This document shows positions 20,865 to 32,893 of a stretch of DNA of 64,000 nt, one piece after another. The notes under the pieces were generated by a model, which made no database searches, was not told the origin of the DNA, and was given only the letters and a program-made list of their open reading frames with translations. The DNA is from Amaurobius ferox (taxonomy: Eukaryota; Arthropoda; Arachnida; Araneae; Amaurobiidae). Made by a program: the position numbers and the translations under genes. Position 1 is the first letter of the stretch; every line of letters starts with the position of its first letter. The DNA lies in assembly GCA_951213105.1 (NCBI GenBank), contig OX578146.1, forward strand, positions 51,850,775 to 51,914,774, in the 5' to 3' direction.

Positions 20865-22869
20865 CAGGGGGTGGGGAATTCTACTCGCCAGCTCACCATT
20901 GGCAAGTCCAGTTTTTCACTTGGCGAGTTCAATTTTATTTGAGTCACAAAATTTTAAAATTCTACCTCAAAGCAAGCCTTATTGCACAAAAAATGCAGAC
21001 TTCCCAAAGGCTCGAAACAAGTGGTAGACCGCAAATTCCAACATAATTAAGGTTTGGAATCAGTTGCGAGTGGTCGTGGGTGTGAAAATTGGTTTATTCA
21101 ATAACCATCTAGATCCGTGCATTGTGCATCACATCATGTATAAGGGCACTTCGGCCTTCACCCGTGGAGAATGAATGCAAAGCTAGCTCTTCCCGTAAAG
21201 TTTTCGACTGTGTGTTATCACCCCCCCCCTTTCCCCAAATAATAATAAACAGTGATCTAGCACCAAAGAAAAACAAATAAACATGTACTTCATTCCTCCA
21301 TTTAAAGAAACAAAATAAACAAATACATTCCCTCTTCCAATAGATAAAAACTTTCAAAGTTGTTTTCATTTATTATTTATCAAGTTAAAGTTCTGAAGAT
21401 TTGATCTCAGTAAGCATTTTTGATCTAAAACTAATACTTAATTTAGCTTTCTGGACTACGTTTTTCTTTGTTTTTTGCGCCGTTATTTGTAGGAACATGT
21501 GTGTTTATGTTAACTCTGTCAAAATACAGGGTGATTGAAAGAGGAAAGAAAATTTATGTAATTAGCCCTTTTCAGTAGCTTCGATCTTTTCCGGCTTTGA
21601 TGAAATATGGAAGATTGTATTTGGCTCATGCTATTTACTAACCACTTCTGGTGACCAGCCTTGTTGCTGTTTGAAAAAACTCTTAACTATTAATAGATGT
21701 TTTGTAGTAGCTGTCGATCGTGCGTGCAAGTCACGGCTAATGACACAGTTCATAAAGTAGGTGTTTATCACGCAGCCCCGCAACGCGTGAAAGTCACGGC
21801 TAATGGTGCAGATCATGAAGTAACTTTCGACCATTTACCTCTGCTACGCGTGTATGCTATGGCTAACAGTGAGTTCATGAAGTAGCTGTCTGTCGCACAC
21901 CTCAGCTAAGCGTGCAAGTTATGGCTTGCAGCGCAGTTCATGAAGTAGCAATTGATCACTCCACTATACGCAAAAGTCACAGCTAACAGGATAGTTTACA
22001 AAGTAGGTGTAGATAGTACAACTCTGCTATACACCAAAGTCGCGGCTAACAGTACAGTTCATGAAATAGCTGTTGATCTAGCACATCAGTTACGCTTTTA
22101 AACCACAAGTTGCGGTGTAGTTCCTGAAGTAGCTGTCGATTGCACACCTCTGCTACATGCAAAAGTCACGGTTAACGGTGCAGTTCATAAAGTAGTTGTT
22201 AATTGAGCATTTTCCATTATGCACACAAATCATGGCTAATAGTGCAGTTGATAAAGTATCTGTCGACCGCATACCCGGATGCTAAGTGGGCTCATCGCTA
22301 ATGATGTGGCTGTTGTGAGGATACATTCAATTTCGCTCTGTAACTTACTGCCTTCAATTATTTTAAATGATCTTTTGGGGTAATAGCATCCTGGCCTGTT
22401 TCAATTCTGGGGGCTCTGACTAGTAAATAAGCCTTCTATATTCAATTTTTTTAAAATAAGAACTAAAGTTCCTACATCATGAAGTACTACATTTTAAAAT
22501 AAATGAATCTGTTATTCTATGTATATTCCATTAATGTTGCTGCCAGTGCTACATATACCTAGGTATGTGCTCAAATTTAAATGATTATTTATAAAAAAAA
22601 TTAAGTTGTGTGCACATTGTACATTCTAATAAAAAAAAAGCTATGAAAGTCTAGCAATATACATAATTTTATTATTTTTGGTATTGTATTTAAACTTATG
22701 CGAAATGTATTAAAGTGCATGTAAAAATTGCATTTTGGAGTCTTATTTCTTTTTGCTTATAAAAATTGAGAACCTTGAACAGTGCGTGCAAATTGGTTGC
22801 TAGATATTTTTACTGGTTGGTAGAAATTTTTTCTGGCTGGTAAGAATTCCTAATAATTCTCCATCCCTG
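20865..22869. mobile_element. hAT-type element carrying a tandem array
   Basis: The left end CAGGGGGTGGGGAATT and the right end (inward) CAGGGATGGAGAATT are flanked by a perfect 8-bp duplication ATCATAAA (20857-20864 and 22870-22877). The 2-kb interior has no transposase; the frame 21109-21369 is unremarkable. The dominant content is a degenerate tandem array. Confidence 0.82.
21690..22290. repeat. Degenerate ~63-bp tandem array inside the hAT-type element
   Basis: The phrase GTCACGGCTAA(T/C)...CAGTTCATGAAGTAGCTGTCGAT recurs about nine times at 60-64 bp spacing (near 21732, 21795, 21857, 21920, 21977, 22041, 22105, 22168 and 22230), with many substitutions. It is CpG-containing in an otherwise AT-rich region. 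Confidence 0.8.
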
Positions 22870-23803
22870 ATCATAAAAGACCTACAGATACTTGGAGTCT
22901 GGGGCTGACAAACTGCTGCTTTGGATATGGGATGATGGAGAAGTGTTGCTGTGGTTGTCGGGGGCCTGTAGCACCACAGAAGAAGAAGAAGACAAGTGTT
23001 TCAGTGTGCAGCATGCATGCTGAAACAGTGTTTAGTTTTAAGACATTACTGTGTCAACAGGTAAGATAGAGCCCTCACCCACCACTTGCTTTGATTTTCC
23101 TATCTGCAAAAAAAAAAAAAAAAAAAAGCTCTAGCTTGACCAACTTTTGGAATTTATCCTGCTATTTTTGTGAAGCACAAATGATGAAAAGTGAAAGATT
23201 TGTGCTTTTAAAAAAATTCAATATTATTAGGAGTATCTATAATTCTGAAGTATATTAAAGGAAATATACTGCAATAAATATAAAGATTTAAAAAATATAA
23301 GCACTTCTTATTTTCTTTATGGAATTTTAAAAAAATAAATGAAAATAAAAACCTTTTTCTTTACAGCATCTACAGAAAAATCTCCTCGAAACAAAACAAA
23401 CTAGAGACTTATGACTATTTAATAAATATTAACATGAGAATGGAAACATGCAGTGGGATAATTGGTTTCTTCTTAATTTATGGAGAAAATACTAAATTTT
23501 ATCCTAGTATTGTTTTGGTGTGAATGTAAGGGAAAACCAAAAGTTCAGCTAAATTTACATATGTTATGTAAAGACAATTAGTATTTATTTATTTATTTAT
23601 TTTTTGGCTATAGTGTTTACTTCTGATGAGGAGTTTCTTTTGAGTTTACGTTTATGTTGACCTCTTAATTTGTTATACATCATTTTTGTTACTACAGAAT
23701 ATTTTCCGAGAGCTATGATTTTTTTTTTTTAATTTCCCAAAATTGAAGGTTATGTAGTAGAGAGAATTCACAAAAAATGAAATAAATATTTTCTAAATCG
23801 TAC

Positions 23804-23906
23804 TTTTGGCACATGTGGGTTGAATTCCACTGCTCGATGAATCGCTTCAACAGCATTCATCTCTGCTGTGCTTAACCCTCGTTTTGATGCAATGTCAGGT
23901 GAAAAC
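23804..23906 (-). CDS. ST7: ST7 exon h
   Basis: 103 bp, acceptor GCATAG and donor GTACGA. It encodes (K)[19 protein letters not shown] and [15 protein letters not shown], nearly identical to vertebrate ST7 in this segment. It ends in phase 0. Confidence 0.94.
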
Positions 23907-24528
23907 CTATGCAATAAAAAGTTCAACAAGTTAATTCTTTGAAGAATGCAACTCTAAGAGGAATATTTTTCTACATCTTAATTGAATCAGCTGTCCTACT
24001 GAATCATAATATCTTACACCTGCATATATTACTTCTTAGACAATTAGTAAAATAATTTAACATTGCAGCAAATTCTAAAGAGTCTGATCTGACTACCTTT
24101 CTGGACTAGTGATGCACATATTGGTACAGCAATATCAAAATGTTGATGATGAAATGCTGTACATTTCATCTTTTGGACTTCAGATTTGTTGGATTGTTTA
24201 ATACTCATAAATCAGATCCAGTGTATCTCTAAAACAGCTGTATGCTGCATTGTACAATGTAATTAGGCTATAGTTACATTACTTATTTCTCCTCGTCCTT
24301 CGCACAAAGTGTCGTTACTTATTGGAAACCATAAATTGATATTTTGCACTAATACACTTACATTAAGTATTACCTGTGTATAAATATAAAAACAAGCAAT
24401 ATACATCATATTGTATTGCCAATCATTCTGTCTGTAGATTTTCAATAATGTGTAGATTTATCAAGTTAATGACTAACAGGAGATGCTAATGGATTCATGT
24501 ACAAAACAATTTTGTTATTGATACAACT

Positions 24529-24731
24529 CAGTGGCGGCTCGTGACTTCAGGAATGGGTGAAGCAGATTCAGTGGTAGGATTCCCCCTACTCCTCGACAAT
24601 GAACATCATCAAAACACATCATACTACTGGCACAAGTGTTGTCAAATATTACCTAAAAATGGCTAAACGAGTCTGAAAAATTCACCAAATAATATAAGTG
24701 AAGCAGTGCTTATCCTCACGAATCGCCACTG
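24529..24731. mobile_element. hAT MITE, 203 bp
   Basis: Inverted ends CAGTGGCGGCTCGTGA and, inward from the right, CAGTGGCGATTCGTGA are flanked by a perfect 8-bp duplication ATACAACT (24521-24528 and 24732-24739). Too short to code. Confidence 0.93.
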
Positions 24732-24782
24732 ATACAACTATAAAACAAGAAAGATCAATCATGCATAAAGCAATGAGTATGA

Positions 24783-25722
24783 AACATTTTCCAACTGCAA
24801 TGCAATTTTAATTAAACATCTCTAAAATGTAATATATTCAGCACTGATATTTTTTAAATTATCACAGTACTACAATAATTTCTTAAACTTGAAACTTCAT
24901 CGAAATAGACAATGCTAGTTGTTCAAATTGAACTTTATTCAAATGATGTCATCAAAATATAAATCATCTACCTCTCTATATAAAATTAATGAAATTTTAT
25001 TCATAACACTTACATTCCAGACTCCAGAGCTAAGTAATTTTACATGGAAAAAATGCAACAATCGTTATGCAATTCACCTCACAATCGCTCGATTTGTTTA
25101 CATTCTGCAAGTGTTAAATGGCTTCATTGTAGAAATAACCAAAACTTAGTGATAATTTAAAATAAAAAATATTGTAACTGCATTGACACAGAATTCAGAT
25201 ACACAAATACGCAAATATAAAGCAGTTTTATAACAGATGTAACACTAAATATAAATTTAAACGATCTTTAAACAACATGATCTTTACACAGCAGGAAAAA
25301 AATGGATGCCATATTTTATTTTGCAAAGAGTCACATGATCTCTTCATATATCATGAGTGAAATTATTATTTCAATTTTTATTTAAAAACATACCCAACAT
25401 ATTTTGCTGAATTTTTTTAAAATATTTTAAGTGATAATTTGAATATTTCCTAAAATTTTCTAAACAATTTGTTAATTTTAACTTCACTTAAAATTTTTTG
25501 AAAAATTAAGTCCCATAGGGTTCAATGTATTTCATTTTTTCAACCCAGGTTAAATCCGAAACTAATTGGGTAATATTATTCATTTTCATATGTCCCACAG
25601 ACTGTCTCAACAGCATACTAAAATTTTATTCTGATAAAGCTATTTTTACAGCAGTTGTCATGCGAACAGACAGACAGAATGACCAAAGTCATAAACACTT
25701 TTCAACTATGTTGGAAAGTGTT
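24783..25722 (-). repeat. Repeat family A, copy 2 (uninterrupted, reverse)
   Basis: About 940 bp, inverted relative to copies 1 and 3. It ends with AACATTTTCCAAC on the left and GTTGGAAAGTGTT on the right. It carries the (TCTG)n tract, GAAATACATTGA and GATCATGTGAC-like landmarks (all complementary here). The small frames 24919-25149 and 25525-25800 lie inside and have no recognisable product. It gives the uninterrupted form of the family. Confidence 0.75.
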
Positions 25723-26565
25723 AATAAAAATGAACAAACATCAAGCAATTCCAATGAAGCTGATGACATTGGTCCTCATTTTAATTTTAGATTCTTATGA
25801 TCAGCTACTGTGTTTTAAGTCAAAATTATAAAAATTGGTAGATTTTGAACAAGTATCCAGGAGGAGAGAATACATATATCTAAATAAACTAAAAATGTAA
25901 TTATGTTATAAAGTTATAATTGAACTTTATCAGCTTTGGAATATGTTACACCCTCTTATTGCAAAATATATGTTATAAAATAAGCTTATTCTAATATATA
26001 TAATTCATCAAGGGGTAGATGGTTGAAACTTCCTTCAAAACTGAAGTTCAGGCAAATCTCCTAAAATAACATTGTATATCTGTATCTCTAGGTAATTTTA
26101 AACGGATGTTCAATTGACTCCCCCCCCCACACACACACACACCAAATGAATGTTCAAAATATGTCAATGAACATGTTAATGAATATATTAATGACAAGTT
26201 TTTAACTTTTAATTTTTAAAACTTTTCTCTATTACAGTTCAAGAAAGTTGGAAAAAAGAAAAGTAAAGAAGGTTGTATTCAAACATATTGGGTTTAGAGT
26301 AACGATCATACAGAACTGATTCCATTTATGATGGAAAGAGCAGTGGAGCAAAACTGTGAAATCATGTGTGTGCTCTTTATTACTCATAGAACATTTACAA
26401 TGACCTAAAGCCTTGCTGTAGAACACAGGACTTATTGCTCCTGGATCTCAAAGCTTCCCATTGCAAACAATACAATCATGAAGTTGGTTTCATTTTCATC
26501 AGTACAGCTCATAGCATACAAACAGCAGTGAGATATATCTATAGCATAAAAATTTAAGTCATATA

Positions 26566-28633
26566 CAGGTTGCCCATTTATATCCGTTACACCCCCCCCT
26601 TAACTTCTAAACGGTGACAGCTTAGGCCATAAAGTAAGTGTCTAGGTATAGTAAAAAGGCTATGTGCGCTACTCGATGAGATAACTTACAATGCCATCTA
26701 TCAGCAAATTTTGGAATTAGCGGTCCTATCTCGTAAATGGTGAAAGATACGTGAAAAAATCAATTAGAAAGTTGTAGAGCACTCTCGATTTAGTACGAAA
26801 AGATACCTTGCGCACCTTAATACTCAAAACAGAATGCAAAAAATGAACATTTGTTTGGTCACGATTTCGAAAATGGTCATGTCATAAAGAGTGGAAGAAA
26901 GAAACTGAGACACTTCCCGATCTTCAGGATCATTTATTTACACAATAGTATATTGCTCAAAATGCTCTCCGTTAGCCACTATACACATTTGTACTTTGGA
27001 CTGGATTTCTCGCTGCATATTGTGCAACATGGCAGGTGTTACGGACGCACAAGCATCAGTAATGCATCGTCGAAGATCCTGCAATGTTGGCGGAGGGGTA
27101 GCATATACCTGCCCTTTTATGTGTCCCCATAAGAAGAAGTCCAATGGGGTCCAGTCAGGTGAGCGCGGGGGCCACTCGGCGGAACTACCATACCCGATGA
27201 CTTGATTATGGAATATCTCTATTAGGTACTGCTGAACGTTTGAAATCTTATGCGGAGGTGCGCCGTCATGTTGGAACCATACATTTAGGAGTTGGTGCAA
27301 CGGTAGATTCTCAACAAAGTCGGTTATTACATTCTGCAGAAGCTGCAAATACCGTTGTCCCATTAACGTGCCCTCGTAAAATACTTGTCCAATGAGCCTG
27401 TCATTAAAAATTCCGCACCAAACATTAATCGACCAGCATTGTTGATGTCGAACTTTGACGGCATATCTCGGATTTTCCAGCGACCGGGTATGAACATTCT
27501 GTCTATTAAACATTCCGTTCCTCGAAAAACATGCGTCATACGTCCATATTATGTCTGCCAGGAATGTTGAGTGGACCTCCAAGTTATTCATCACAAAGTT
27601 GCACCACGTGAAAGGTCTCTCAGCATCTCTTGGCAGCAATCCCTGCACAGGTGTGGATTGGCATGGATGAGCACCTGATTCATTCAGGATTTTCCAGACA
27701 CGGCTTTTTGAGAGGCCATAATTTTCACTGATCATTCTTGTGCTGCTCTGAGGATGGGCGAAAGCGTACGCTAGCACATCTTCAGGTTGCACTTTGCGTC
27801 CTACATTACGAGGTGTACAAATTCGAGGTCGGCTGGTCACGCAGTCCATCTCCCTTAAACGTTTTACAACTTTTAAGATGGTCTGCCGTGTAGGATGCAG
27901 GCCTTGAGGGAAATGTTCACGATACAGCCTTGCAGCTGATTTTGCCTTACGCCCACATTCACCGTAAATTAACAACATCTCGCAATATTGGTTACTGCCA
28001 AATATTGCCATAACTCTCCGGTTTAACGTACAACAGAGCAGAAACATCCTTTTTATAGTAGTAGTCTCTGGTGAACAGGTATGACGTTCCATCCTCATTT
28101 GCATAATACATGAGATCCATGTGAATTTTATACCAGACATGGTTGAGTTGAGCTGTGCATTTGGAGAGACGATTTTGTAAGATCAGCAGAAAGTTTTCAT
28201 GGTTTGTAGAGACATTCAGTAAAACATGCAACCGGTGGGGACAGAACCATTGTCTTCATGAATGCAAATCACGTGCGTTTCCTCTGCGCCACAACACAGG
28301 CTCGTATTTAGTCCGTAAGGTGGTCTTTTCTCACTTCGCTTCACAATCAAACAGATGTTCATTATTTGCATTCTGTTTTGAGTATTAATGTGCGCGTATC
28401 TTTTCATACTAAATCAAGAGTGCTCTACAACTTTCTAATTGACTTTTTTCATGTATCTTTCACCGTTTACGAGATAGGACTGCTAATTCCAAAATTTGCC
28501 GATAGATGGCGTTGTAAGTTGTCTCATCTAGTAGCGCACAGCCTTTTTACTATACCTAGACACCAACTTTATGGCCTAAGCTGTCACCGATTAGAAGTTA
28601 AGGGTGATGTAACGGATATAAGTGAACAAAGAA
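26566..28633 (-). mobile_element. Mariner-superfamily element with ~270-bp inverted ends
   Basis: The segment 26566-26845 matches the reverse complement of about 28355-28633 almost along its whole length (TTATATCCGTTACA, TTAACTTCTAA.CGGTGACAG, GGCCATAAAGT, TCTAGGTATAGTAAAAAGGC and on). TA lies outside each end (26564-26565 and 28634-28635). The minus-strand transposase is between the long inverted repeats. The very long ends, together with a nearly unbroken gene, suggest a fairly recent copy. Confidence 0.88.
26938..28011 (-). CDS. Mariner-superfamily transposase (DUF4817-type HTH, DD36D spacing)
   Basis: I place the start at the ATG at 28011 (MAIFGSNQYCEMLLIYGECG), because the 43 codons upstream lie in the inverted-repeat leader. 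That gives 357 residues without a stop. The N-terminus is the helix-turn-helix typical of arthropod DUF4817 proteins (KSAARLYREHFPQGLHPTRQ). The catalytic core shows WTYDACF at residues 156-162, WFQHDGAPPH with Asp249, and PPRSPDWTPLDFFLWG with Asp286, so 36 residues separate the last two acidic residues. Family members usually have TDEACF at the first site; here the Asp is Tyr (codon TAT), with an Asp one place later. That single change may disable cutting. It would bind the element's inverted ends and move it by cut and paste into TA sites. Confidence 0.85.
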   Translation of the reverse strand: MAIFGSNQYCEMLLIYGECGRKAKSAARLYREHFPQGLHPTRQTILKVVKRLREMDCVTSRPRICTPRNVGRKVQPEDVLAYAFAHPQSSTRMISENYGLSKSRVWKILNESGAHPCQSTPVQGLLPRDAERPFTWCNFVMNNLEVHSTFLADIIWTYDACFSRNGMFNRQNVHTRSLENPRYAVKVRHQQCWSINVWCGIFNDRLIGQVFYEGTLMGQRYLQLLQNVITDFVENLPLHQLLNVWFQHDGAPPHKISNVQQYLIEIFHNQVIGYGSSAEWPPRSPDWTPLDFFLWGHIKGQVYATPPPTLQDLRRCITDACASVTPAMLHNMQREIQSKVQMCIVANGEHFEQYTIV

Positions 28634-28739
28634 TACATAACATCAGTCAAAATTTGAAAAAAAAAAAAGTAAGTAAGTCTTAAAGAAAAGACAACTAGGT
28701 CTAAAATCTTGGTCATCAAAATAAAATTTATGTTGCAAA

Positions 28740-29031
28740 CAGGGATGTATCTAGAGAAATATAAGTGGTGGTTGATTTTCCAGAACAATTATAATTGAGA
28801 ATATAAAATTTCGAAACGAGCTTCACGTTAATTCGCACACACAAACAGTATTAGTATTGTATACTTTTATATTAAAGAAAAACATTTGATAAAATTGAAT
28901 ATAACTTTTTTTAAATGTAATTATAATATGTATATTTTTCTGGATGAGTGGTGGTCGGCAATTGAGTGGTGGTCGGAAATTCTGAGTGGTGGAAACCCCG
29001 ACCACCACCGACCACTGTAGATACATCCCTG
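28740..29031. mobile_element. hAT MITE, 292 bp
   Basis: Inverted ends CAGGGATGTATCTA (left) and CAGGGATGTATCTAC (right, inward) are flanked by a perfect 8-bp duplication GTTGCAAA (28732-28739 and 29032-29039). Internal GTGGTGGTCGG words repeat. There is no coding capacity. Confidence 0.9.
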
Positions 29032-29180
29032 GTTGCAAAATATGACTAATGACCACTAATTTTGAACTCTGCTACTGAGACTAAATCATGAAAGATCTCA
29101 TCTTTCTTTAGTAGAAAGCCATGTGCAAATAAAATTTCACGTCACAAAGTCAAAAGAATAATTAAGTAATTATTAGCAAG

Positions 29181-29345
29181 CAGAGTTGGGCAAAATACAT
29201 TGAAAATGTATTTTCGATACAAAATACATAGCCTTTAGGGCATAAAATACAAAATACAAAATACTTTTCAAATTTAAAATATTACAAATACAAAATACAT
29301 GTATTTTCAAAAAACATTTAAAATACAAAATACATCATAAAAAAT
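29181..29345. repeat. AAAATACA-rich segment beginning with a hAT-like end
   Basis: Starts CAGAGTTGGGCAAAATACAT and continues with many repeats of AAAATACA. The CAGAGTTGGGC start resembles the end of a hAT-derived family, but I saw no matching right end or target duplication. Confidence 0.4.
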
Positions 29346-29739
29346 TAAACATTGCCTGCCGTGTATTGAACCGGATTGAATTTTCAATCCAAAGCAATAT
29401 TTATGTATACATTTTATTGGAAATAAAAAAACCTTTTGTGTTTGTTAAATAATAACATTTTAAAAGGATTAGAATGTATCAAAAAAGTATGACTTAAAAG
29501 ACTTCAACTGTTTGAAATTTTAAATCTCCATATTAATAAAGTAAAAATAAATAAAGAAAATAAATGAATCCATGTGAGAACACTTTATATAACAGACAAA
29601 CATATAATAAAAGATAAGAAATGTATGAAGAAACCATCATATTGTGGCAAATATGGTTTGTACACTTCATTTTTGACAGAACTATTAAGCATTTTAATTC
29701 TATACATATTTTGTACAGTAATATGAATTTTCAAAAAAA

Positions 29740-30400
29740 AAAAAGGAAGTATCATCTCCATCTAAGCTCTATAGATATTCTTAGAAATAGATGTTATTAG
29801 AAATTAGAAATTTGTGAGCCTAAAGTGGGGGAAAAAAAAAGAAAAAAAAAAAAGCGAAATCTTTAGTGAACCCCTAATCATCTCCCGAATTTTATGCTGA
29901 ATTCATATCAGTCATCCTCAGCTCTATCTATACCAATCTTAAGTATTAAAGTTTCAAGAAAATTTTGTTGAGCCAGAAGCGGAAAAAGAACCGAGGGTGC
30001 AAATTCTTCGTGAACCTCCGAATCCGCTCCAGAATTTGATGCTGAATCCACAACAGTCATTAGCTTTATACACAATTCTGAGAAATATATGTTTTAAGAA
30101 ATTTTTTTGAAGCAGATGTGAAAAAGAAATCGGAAGTAAAAATTCTTAGTGAACCACTTTACATCCACTAGAATTTGATGCAGAATCCATATTATCAGTT
30201 ATCATCTAAGCTATAGCCAATTTTGAGATATAAATGTTTCAAGTAAAATGACAATACTTGAAACGGAAATGAAAATGAACCGAAAATGGAAATCTATAGT
30301 GAATCTCAAACCCCTTTGAAATATGCTAACTTCAAATCAGTCATCTGAGTTCTATCTATAGCAAATCCTGAAAAATAGATGTTTCAAGGAAACACTTTAC
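29740..30400. repeat. Degenerate tandem array, ~145-bp units
   Basis: GTGAACC(C/T) starts near 29867, 30010, 30150 and 30299. It is followed by AATTTGATGC.GAATCCA-type words, TCAGTCATC, CTATA..CAATTCTGA and AT.TATGTTTCAAG. Strongly diverged. Confidence 0.7.
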
Positions 30401-30544
30401 CTAAAAATAATAATATGACAAATGTTTTAGTACCAATAAAACTTACTGAATAAAACTTGCAACTCTGTTAGAAAGATCTTTTAAATCAAGCACAATCCTT
30501 GTTTCACCACTCTTTCAAAATTATAAGATGGTCAACATCGTCTG

Positions 30545-32335
30545 TGTTTAAGCAATATAAGTGTGGTCGCGAATAGAAGTGCCGCCAGCAAACTGCAATA
30601 GGGCTTCCATCAAATTAATTGGACGGTCGCTGTATTCTGGTGGAAGGTAGCACATTATATTCCGTTTACTAACGATTGCCAACATTATGCTGACTGCAGT
30701 ATACAAGTATAAGAAATTTTTATATATTTTTAAATTTAAACCTTTTATTCTAGCCCTGTTATGTAATATATGTTTGACTGCAGCTGTAATATAAGAATAA
30801 ATACTTAAAAAAGTAATTGGACATATTATTCCAGCTAACATTTAATATTGAAAATAATTTCAATATTTTCCAAAAAATCAACACATCTAGCTATATGTAT
30901 ATAGGAGGAAATAACTTCATTCTTCAAGCACTATTTTAATGTTATATATGTATTGATGGGATCTAGAAAAACAATTCATACAATTTGACTCTTTTATTGG
31001 AAGCTATAAAATAATTGTTTTATCTACAACAAGATTTTTTTTTTCTATATCACAAATTTAAAACATTACACAAAAAGAATAGCAGGAAAAATAATTAAAA
31101 ATTCTTAAAACTATTCAGAATCCTAAATAATTTACTGTTTATTATATGTATAAAAAGCAAATTATTAAATATAATATTATAAGAACAAATTTAAAAATTC
31201 TTTTTAAAAATAAATTATTAAATATTATATATTCCTTTTAAATACTTACAGATGGAAAACCTTTCTGCCACTTTTATAAAAAAAAAATAAAATTAATAAT
31301 AAAAAGAAAAAATAAATTACTCAGTTTATTATATGCATAAAAATTAAATTATTAAATATATATAAATATTATATGGCAAAAATAAATGAAGAACAGGTTT
31401 ATAATTAAACCTTTTTTAAAAAATATTATTATATATAATATTAAAAATTGTTTAATAAATATCTGCTTGTAATTGAATGATTGAGAGTATTATGAAATGG
31501 AAGAGACAATTTGCTGGAAGATGAGTTAAGCATATATTTAATAGAACTAATTAGTGCTATTAAATCATTTCTTCACTAGAAGCACCTGTTGAAGACCCAG
31601 ACCGACCGGCTCGTCAGCAAGGACATGAGCAACCGATTAGTCGGCCGGGCTAGAAGCACCTGTGTAAACATTCTATATTTTTCTTTCATTTACATTTCTC
31701 TTTACAATTTTACCAGCGTTTGTTTTCCTGAGGAGTATAATGTCCCTTGTACCCTTTTTCTCATCCATTCTTTTTCTTAAAAATAAAGCACACACACACA
31801 GGCCCATGGAAAGGGATCGCGGGGCCTGGGGCTAAAGCCTCTCTAGGCCCCTTCCCCTCATTGTTCTATCTAATTTTCCCTCTAGCTCCTAAGCCAGGTA
31901 GAGGGAGGACTGAGGCTGAGGCTGAATAGACTGAGGCTCCAGTCCTGGTCTTTTAATTAAAAAACTTAATGTTGAAACACTTCCTGTAAAGCTATTTGCT
32001 TCCCGGAAAAAAAAAGTTTGGAAAAATAATTATATTTCATATTCAGAAAAAATAGAAGTGGAAAAAAAAGAAATCACTCCATTCTTCAAGCTCTATTTTA
32101 ATGTTATATATACATTTGTGAGAGCTAGAAACCATAAAATCCGACACTTTGATTGATAGTTTATTTTTAAATATATTTGGAGATTCACAATTTAAATAAT
32201 ACTGTCGGCTAACATTAGTAAACAGAATATATTGGGCTACCTTCCATCGTAAGACAGCGACTGTCTGATTAATTTGATGGCAGATTGCTCAATGTATGAC
32301 CGCACTTGATGGCAGCCAAATTACTTTGTTTTCGC
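30545..32335. repeat. Duplicated segments, partly inverted
   Basis: The reverse complement of about 30560-30685 matches 32205-32275 (ATTAGTAAAC, GAATATA, GCTACCTTCCA, ACAGCGAC, ATTAATTTGATGG). Separately, 30925-31020 matches 32085-32170 in direct orientation (TTCTTCAAGC, CTATTTTAATGTTATATAT). The minus-strand frame 30548-30841 in the left copy (VSKRNIMCYLPPEYSDRP) matches no family I know; codon-level similarity in the right copy is interrupted by a stop. Probably parts of an unrecognised transposon. Confidence 0.5.
31576..31663 (-). mobile_element. Short SINE-like 3' fragment with 14-bp target duplication
   Basis: CTAGAAGCACCTGT occurs at 31576-31589 and again at 31650-31663. Between them are 60 bases (TGAAGACCCAGACCGACCGG... 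to GTCGGCCGGG) resembling, in reverse orientation, the last part of the SINE family at 4469 and 37702. Perfect duplications show a retroposed, strongly 5'-truncated copy of a variant subfamily. Confidence 0.75.
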
Positions 32336-32820
32336 AACTGCATTTGCAGGTAGCTTAACCACTTCGATCAACACCGCAAACTCTGTACAAGCATTAAGAG
32401 GATAAATAATCAATTATAGCAAATGTTCATAAAATAATACTAAAGGCATTGAGCTGTAGACATCTTTAGCTCAATGCTATAATGTTCGCCTACTATACTT
32501 TGGCCCCGAGATCAAACCCTGGCACAGTTAATTGTGTGATCACATGTCTTTGCTACATTAGTGACCACGTACAAGCAAAAAGCATCCTTCACTATATTAT
32601 TTACAAGTATTCAGCTTTTTGACAATTATGTATATATATTGTAAAAAATTTTTGCAAAATTTTCTGAACTACCCATGAGATAGTGCCAAGAGGTAGTTTA
32701 ACAAAGAATTCATTTCAAGTGAAAGATTCACAAAATTTTCACAGAATATTATAGACTCAAAATACATTTTCACAAGACTATGATACAGTTATACAAATAT
32801 TTAAATAACATTTAACTTAC

Positions 32821-32893
32821 TTATCACTAACACCTCTTGCTTTTAAAAGAGCAGCTGTATAACATATTGTTGCTGATTTGGGCAAATTTATAT
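32821..32893 (-). CDS. ST7: ST7 exon g
   Basis: 73 bp, acceptor TTTATAG and donor GTAAGT. It encodes (D)[19 protein letters not shown] and GVSD, matching [23 protein letters not shown]. The split codons at both ends resolve correctly: Asp with exon f and Lys with exon h. Confidence 0.93.

Larger units (their letters stand above)
19896..23803. other. ST7 intron 8
   Basis: Contains the hAT-type element 20865-22869 and, just after it, a possible SINE-like stretch ending in (GAA)n (about 22900-22995). 19896-20856 and 23000-23803 are AT-rich with poly(A) or poly(T) runs and nothing recognised. Confidence 0.7.
23907..32820. other. ST7 intron 7
   Basis: Contains a hAT MITE (24529-24731), repeat family A copy 2 (24783-25722), a mariner-superfamily element (26566-28633), a second hAT MITE (28740-29031), an AAAATACA-rich hAT-like end (29181-29345), a ~145-bp tandem array (29740-30400), a short SINE-like insertion (31576-31663) and a pair of inverted/direct duplicated segments (30545-31020 with 32055-32335). 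Confidence 0.7.
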
